DNA of 64,000 nucleotides, taken from positions 16,747 through 80,746 of the forward strand of contig JAOYTL010000021.1 of the NCBI GenBank assembly GCA_025846845.1, written 5' to 3'. Source of the stretch: Alloboseaceae bacterium BT-24-1. GTDB taxonomy: Bacteria > Pseudomonadota > Alphaproteobacteria > Rhizobiales > Beijerinckiaceae. Shown piece after piece: positions 63,071 to 64,000 of this stretch (position 1 is the first letter of the stretch; every line of letters starts with the position of its first letter). Both the position numbers and the translations under genes were made by a program. The notes under the pieces are model-generated. The model worked only from the letters and a program-made list of their open reading frames with translations. It ran no database searches and was not told the origin of the DNA.

Positions 63071-63111
63071 CCCTTATTGGCTGCGGAGCGCGCATCGTGG
63101 TCCAATAAGGG
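63071..63111. promoter_or_regulatory. 10-bp inverted repeat upstream of the GntR gene
   Basis: CCCTTATTGG and CCAATAAGGG are perfect inverted repeats with a 21-bp spacer. The right arm ends 24 bp before the regulator start. It could be a second operator with widely spaced half-sites, or a hairpin in the regulator's leader RNA. Confidence 0.6.
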
Positions 63112-63135
63112 AGTGATCATGGCCGGGATAGGACG

Positions 63136-63873
63136 ATGTCGGAAGCGCTAGGGGGAGGCGAGGTTGGGGCCTCACGCCGCGAGCGCAGGCCGCAGCGCCT
63201 CGCCGCGGCATCCGCAGGCCGCGCCACGGCCGCTTCCGTCGTGCAGGACGAGCTCCGGCGCGAGATTCTCGACATGGTGCTCAGGCCGGGCGTGGCCCTG
63301 TCCGAGAAGGACCTCACAGCGCGCTTCGGCATGAGCCGCACGCCGGTGCGCGAGGCGCTGATTCGGCTGAAGGAAGAGGGGCTGGTCGAGATATTCCCGC
63401 AGGCCGGCACTTTCGTCGCGCGCATTCCGGTCGGGGCCATCCCCGAGGCAGTCTTCATCCGCCAGGCGCTGGAATGCGCCACGGTCGAGGTGCTGGCACG
63501 GACGGCGAGCGCAGACGACATCGCCCGCCTCGACGCGACGATCGCCACGCTGCACGAGGCGCATGAGGCGAATGACCAGGAGCGCTTCCATCTTGCCGAC
63601 GAGGCTTTCCACGAAGTGCTCGCCGAGGGGGCCGGCTATCCCGGCGTCTGGAAGCTCGCCCACGCCGCCAAAAGCCAGATCGATCGCTGCCGGCGCATGA
63701 CGCTGCCGGTGCCGGGGCGGATGGCGATGGTGATCCGCGAGCATCTCGCCATCGTCGACGAGATCAGGCGGCACGACGCGACCGCTGCGGTCGGGGCAAT
63801 GCGCCAACATCTCGGCACCTTGCTGCCCGACCTGGTGAATCTGAAGGCGAGCTATCCGGACTATTTTGTCTGA
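63136..63873 (+). CDS. GntR/FadR family transcriptional regulator
   Basis: A 245-residue regulator with an unusually long basic N-terminus (about 30 residues), a GntR winged helix (VALSEKDLTARFGMSRTPVREALIRLKEEGLVE, in two helices, 53-85) and an FCD ligand domain with the metal-type residues D..H..H (FHLADEAFHEVL, HLAIVDEI). Its place divergent from uxaC marks it as the uronate-locus regulator, of the UxuR/ExuR kind. Confidence 0.93.
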   Translation: MSEALGGGEVGASRRERRPQRLAAASAGRATAASVVQDELRREILDMVLRPGVALSEKDLTARFGMSRTPVREALIRLKEEGLVEIFPQAGTFVARIPVGAIPEAVFIRQALECATVEVLARTASADDIARLDATIATLHEAHEANDQERFHLADEAFHEVLAEGAGYPGVWKLAHAAKSQIDRCRRMTLPVPGRMAMVIREHLAIVDEIRRHDATAAVGAMRQHLGTLLPDLVNLKASYPDYFV

Positions 63874-64000
63874 GGAAAGGCCGTCATTCTTGTCTGTTTG
63901 CGGTCGGTGATTGAGACTGGCCGGCGGGCGGCTGACCGTTGTCATTCTGGGTCGTATTGACCGAGCCCGAGCAGGGTTGCCGCCCGCCTTTGTCATCCAC
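63874..64000. other. Window end, inverted-repeat arms but no gene seen
   Basis: Within this gap GGCGGGCGG (63923-63931) and CCGCCCGCC (63980-63988) are perfect inverted repeats with a 48-bp spacer, and GTCATTCTGGGTC lies between them. It may be part of another palindromic repeat element cut off by the window end. No ORF with a credible start is visible. Confidence 0.35.

Overview
The window is a GC-rich chromosomal segment from an alphaproteobacterium, most likely of the order Hyphomicrobiales (Rhizobiales). A Bosea- or Methylobacterium-like relative is my inference; no rRNA gene is present to settle it. The evidence for the order is the heme cluster that carries a Mic60-like gene, an RpoH sigma factor, TIGR02302/DUF4175 and DUF2125 proteins, class I lysyl-tRNA synthetase, a Fur/Mur regulator beside a Sit-type metal transporter, and Rhizobiales-style intergenic palindromic repeats. 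Genes are tightly packed, often with GTGA, ATGA or TGATG junctions. I saw no tRNA, rRNA, CRISPR array, insertion sequence or prophage.

Positions 1-20061 are mostly core genes: a truncated TlpA-like gene; argH, a small lipoprotein gene and lysA; a large membrane protein with a Gln/Gly-rich segment; several PLP enzymes; a GH19 endolysin-like protein; TspO; a single-domain response regulator with hpt; an MJ0042 zinc-ribbon protein divergent from ftsEX; a YdcF protein, plsC, a hypothetical protein, chaC, a DUF2125 protein, rpoH with a structured leader, and rluD.

Positions 20141-28957 hold a ParDE toxin-antitoxin pair with a clear operator, the heme operon hemC / hemD fused to a Mic60-like domain / hemY, and the divergent run tsaD-gpsA-L,D-transpeptidase-hypothetical-EVE. 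Positions 28995-38970 hold a TetR regulator with a palindromic operator and a DUF418 membrane protein, acetyl-CoA synthetase, a FitAB/VapBC-type toxin-antitoxin pair with a perfect 15-bp inverted repeat around its promoter, a Fur/Mur regulator divergent from sitABCD, an unusual Asp/Arg-rich exported protein, and a transglutaminase.

Positions 39078-45317 cover fatty-acid beta-oxidation (a crotonase, a bifunctional hydratase/dehydrogenase and a thiolase), an Lrp regulator divergent from a cysteine dioxygenase, and a nitroreductase downstream of lysS. Positions 47238-54829 hold an SsuA/THI5-type ABC importer, a secreted EF-hand protein of unknown function, a MocR-type regulator that shares sequence motifs with the next gene's promoter (DUF983), and a PAAT-type binding protein.

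Positions 55085-63873 form a hexuronate catabolic locus: a divergent GntR/FadR regulator, then uxaC-kduI-kduD-kdgF, a TRAP transporter (dctP, dctQ, dctM) and a mannitol-dehydrogenase-family fructuronate reductase. Together they would import uronates, isomerise or ketonise saturated and unsaturated uronates, and reduce them toward 2-keto-3-deoxygluconate. The later steps (UxuA, KdgK, KdgA) are not in the window. Four elaborate inverted-repeat elements lie between genes; two of them belong to one sequence family.
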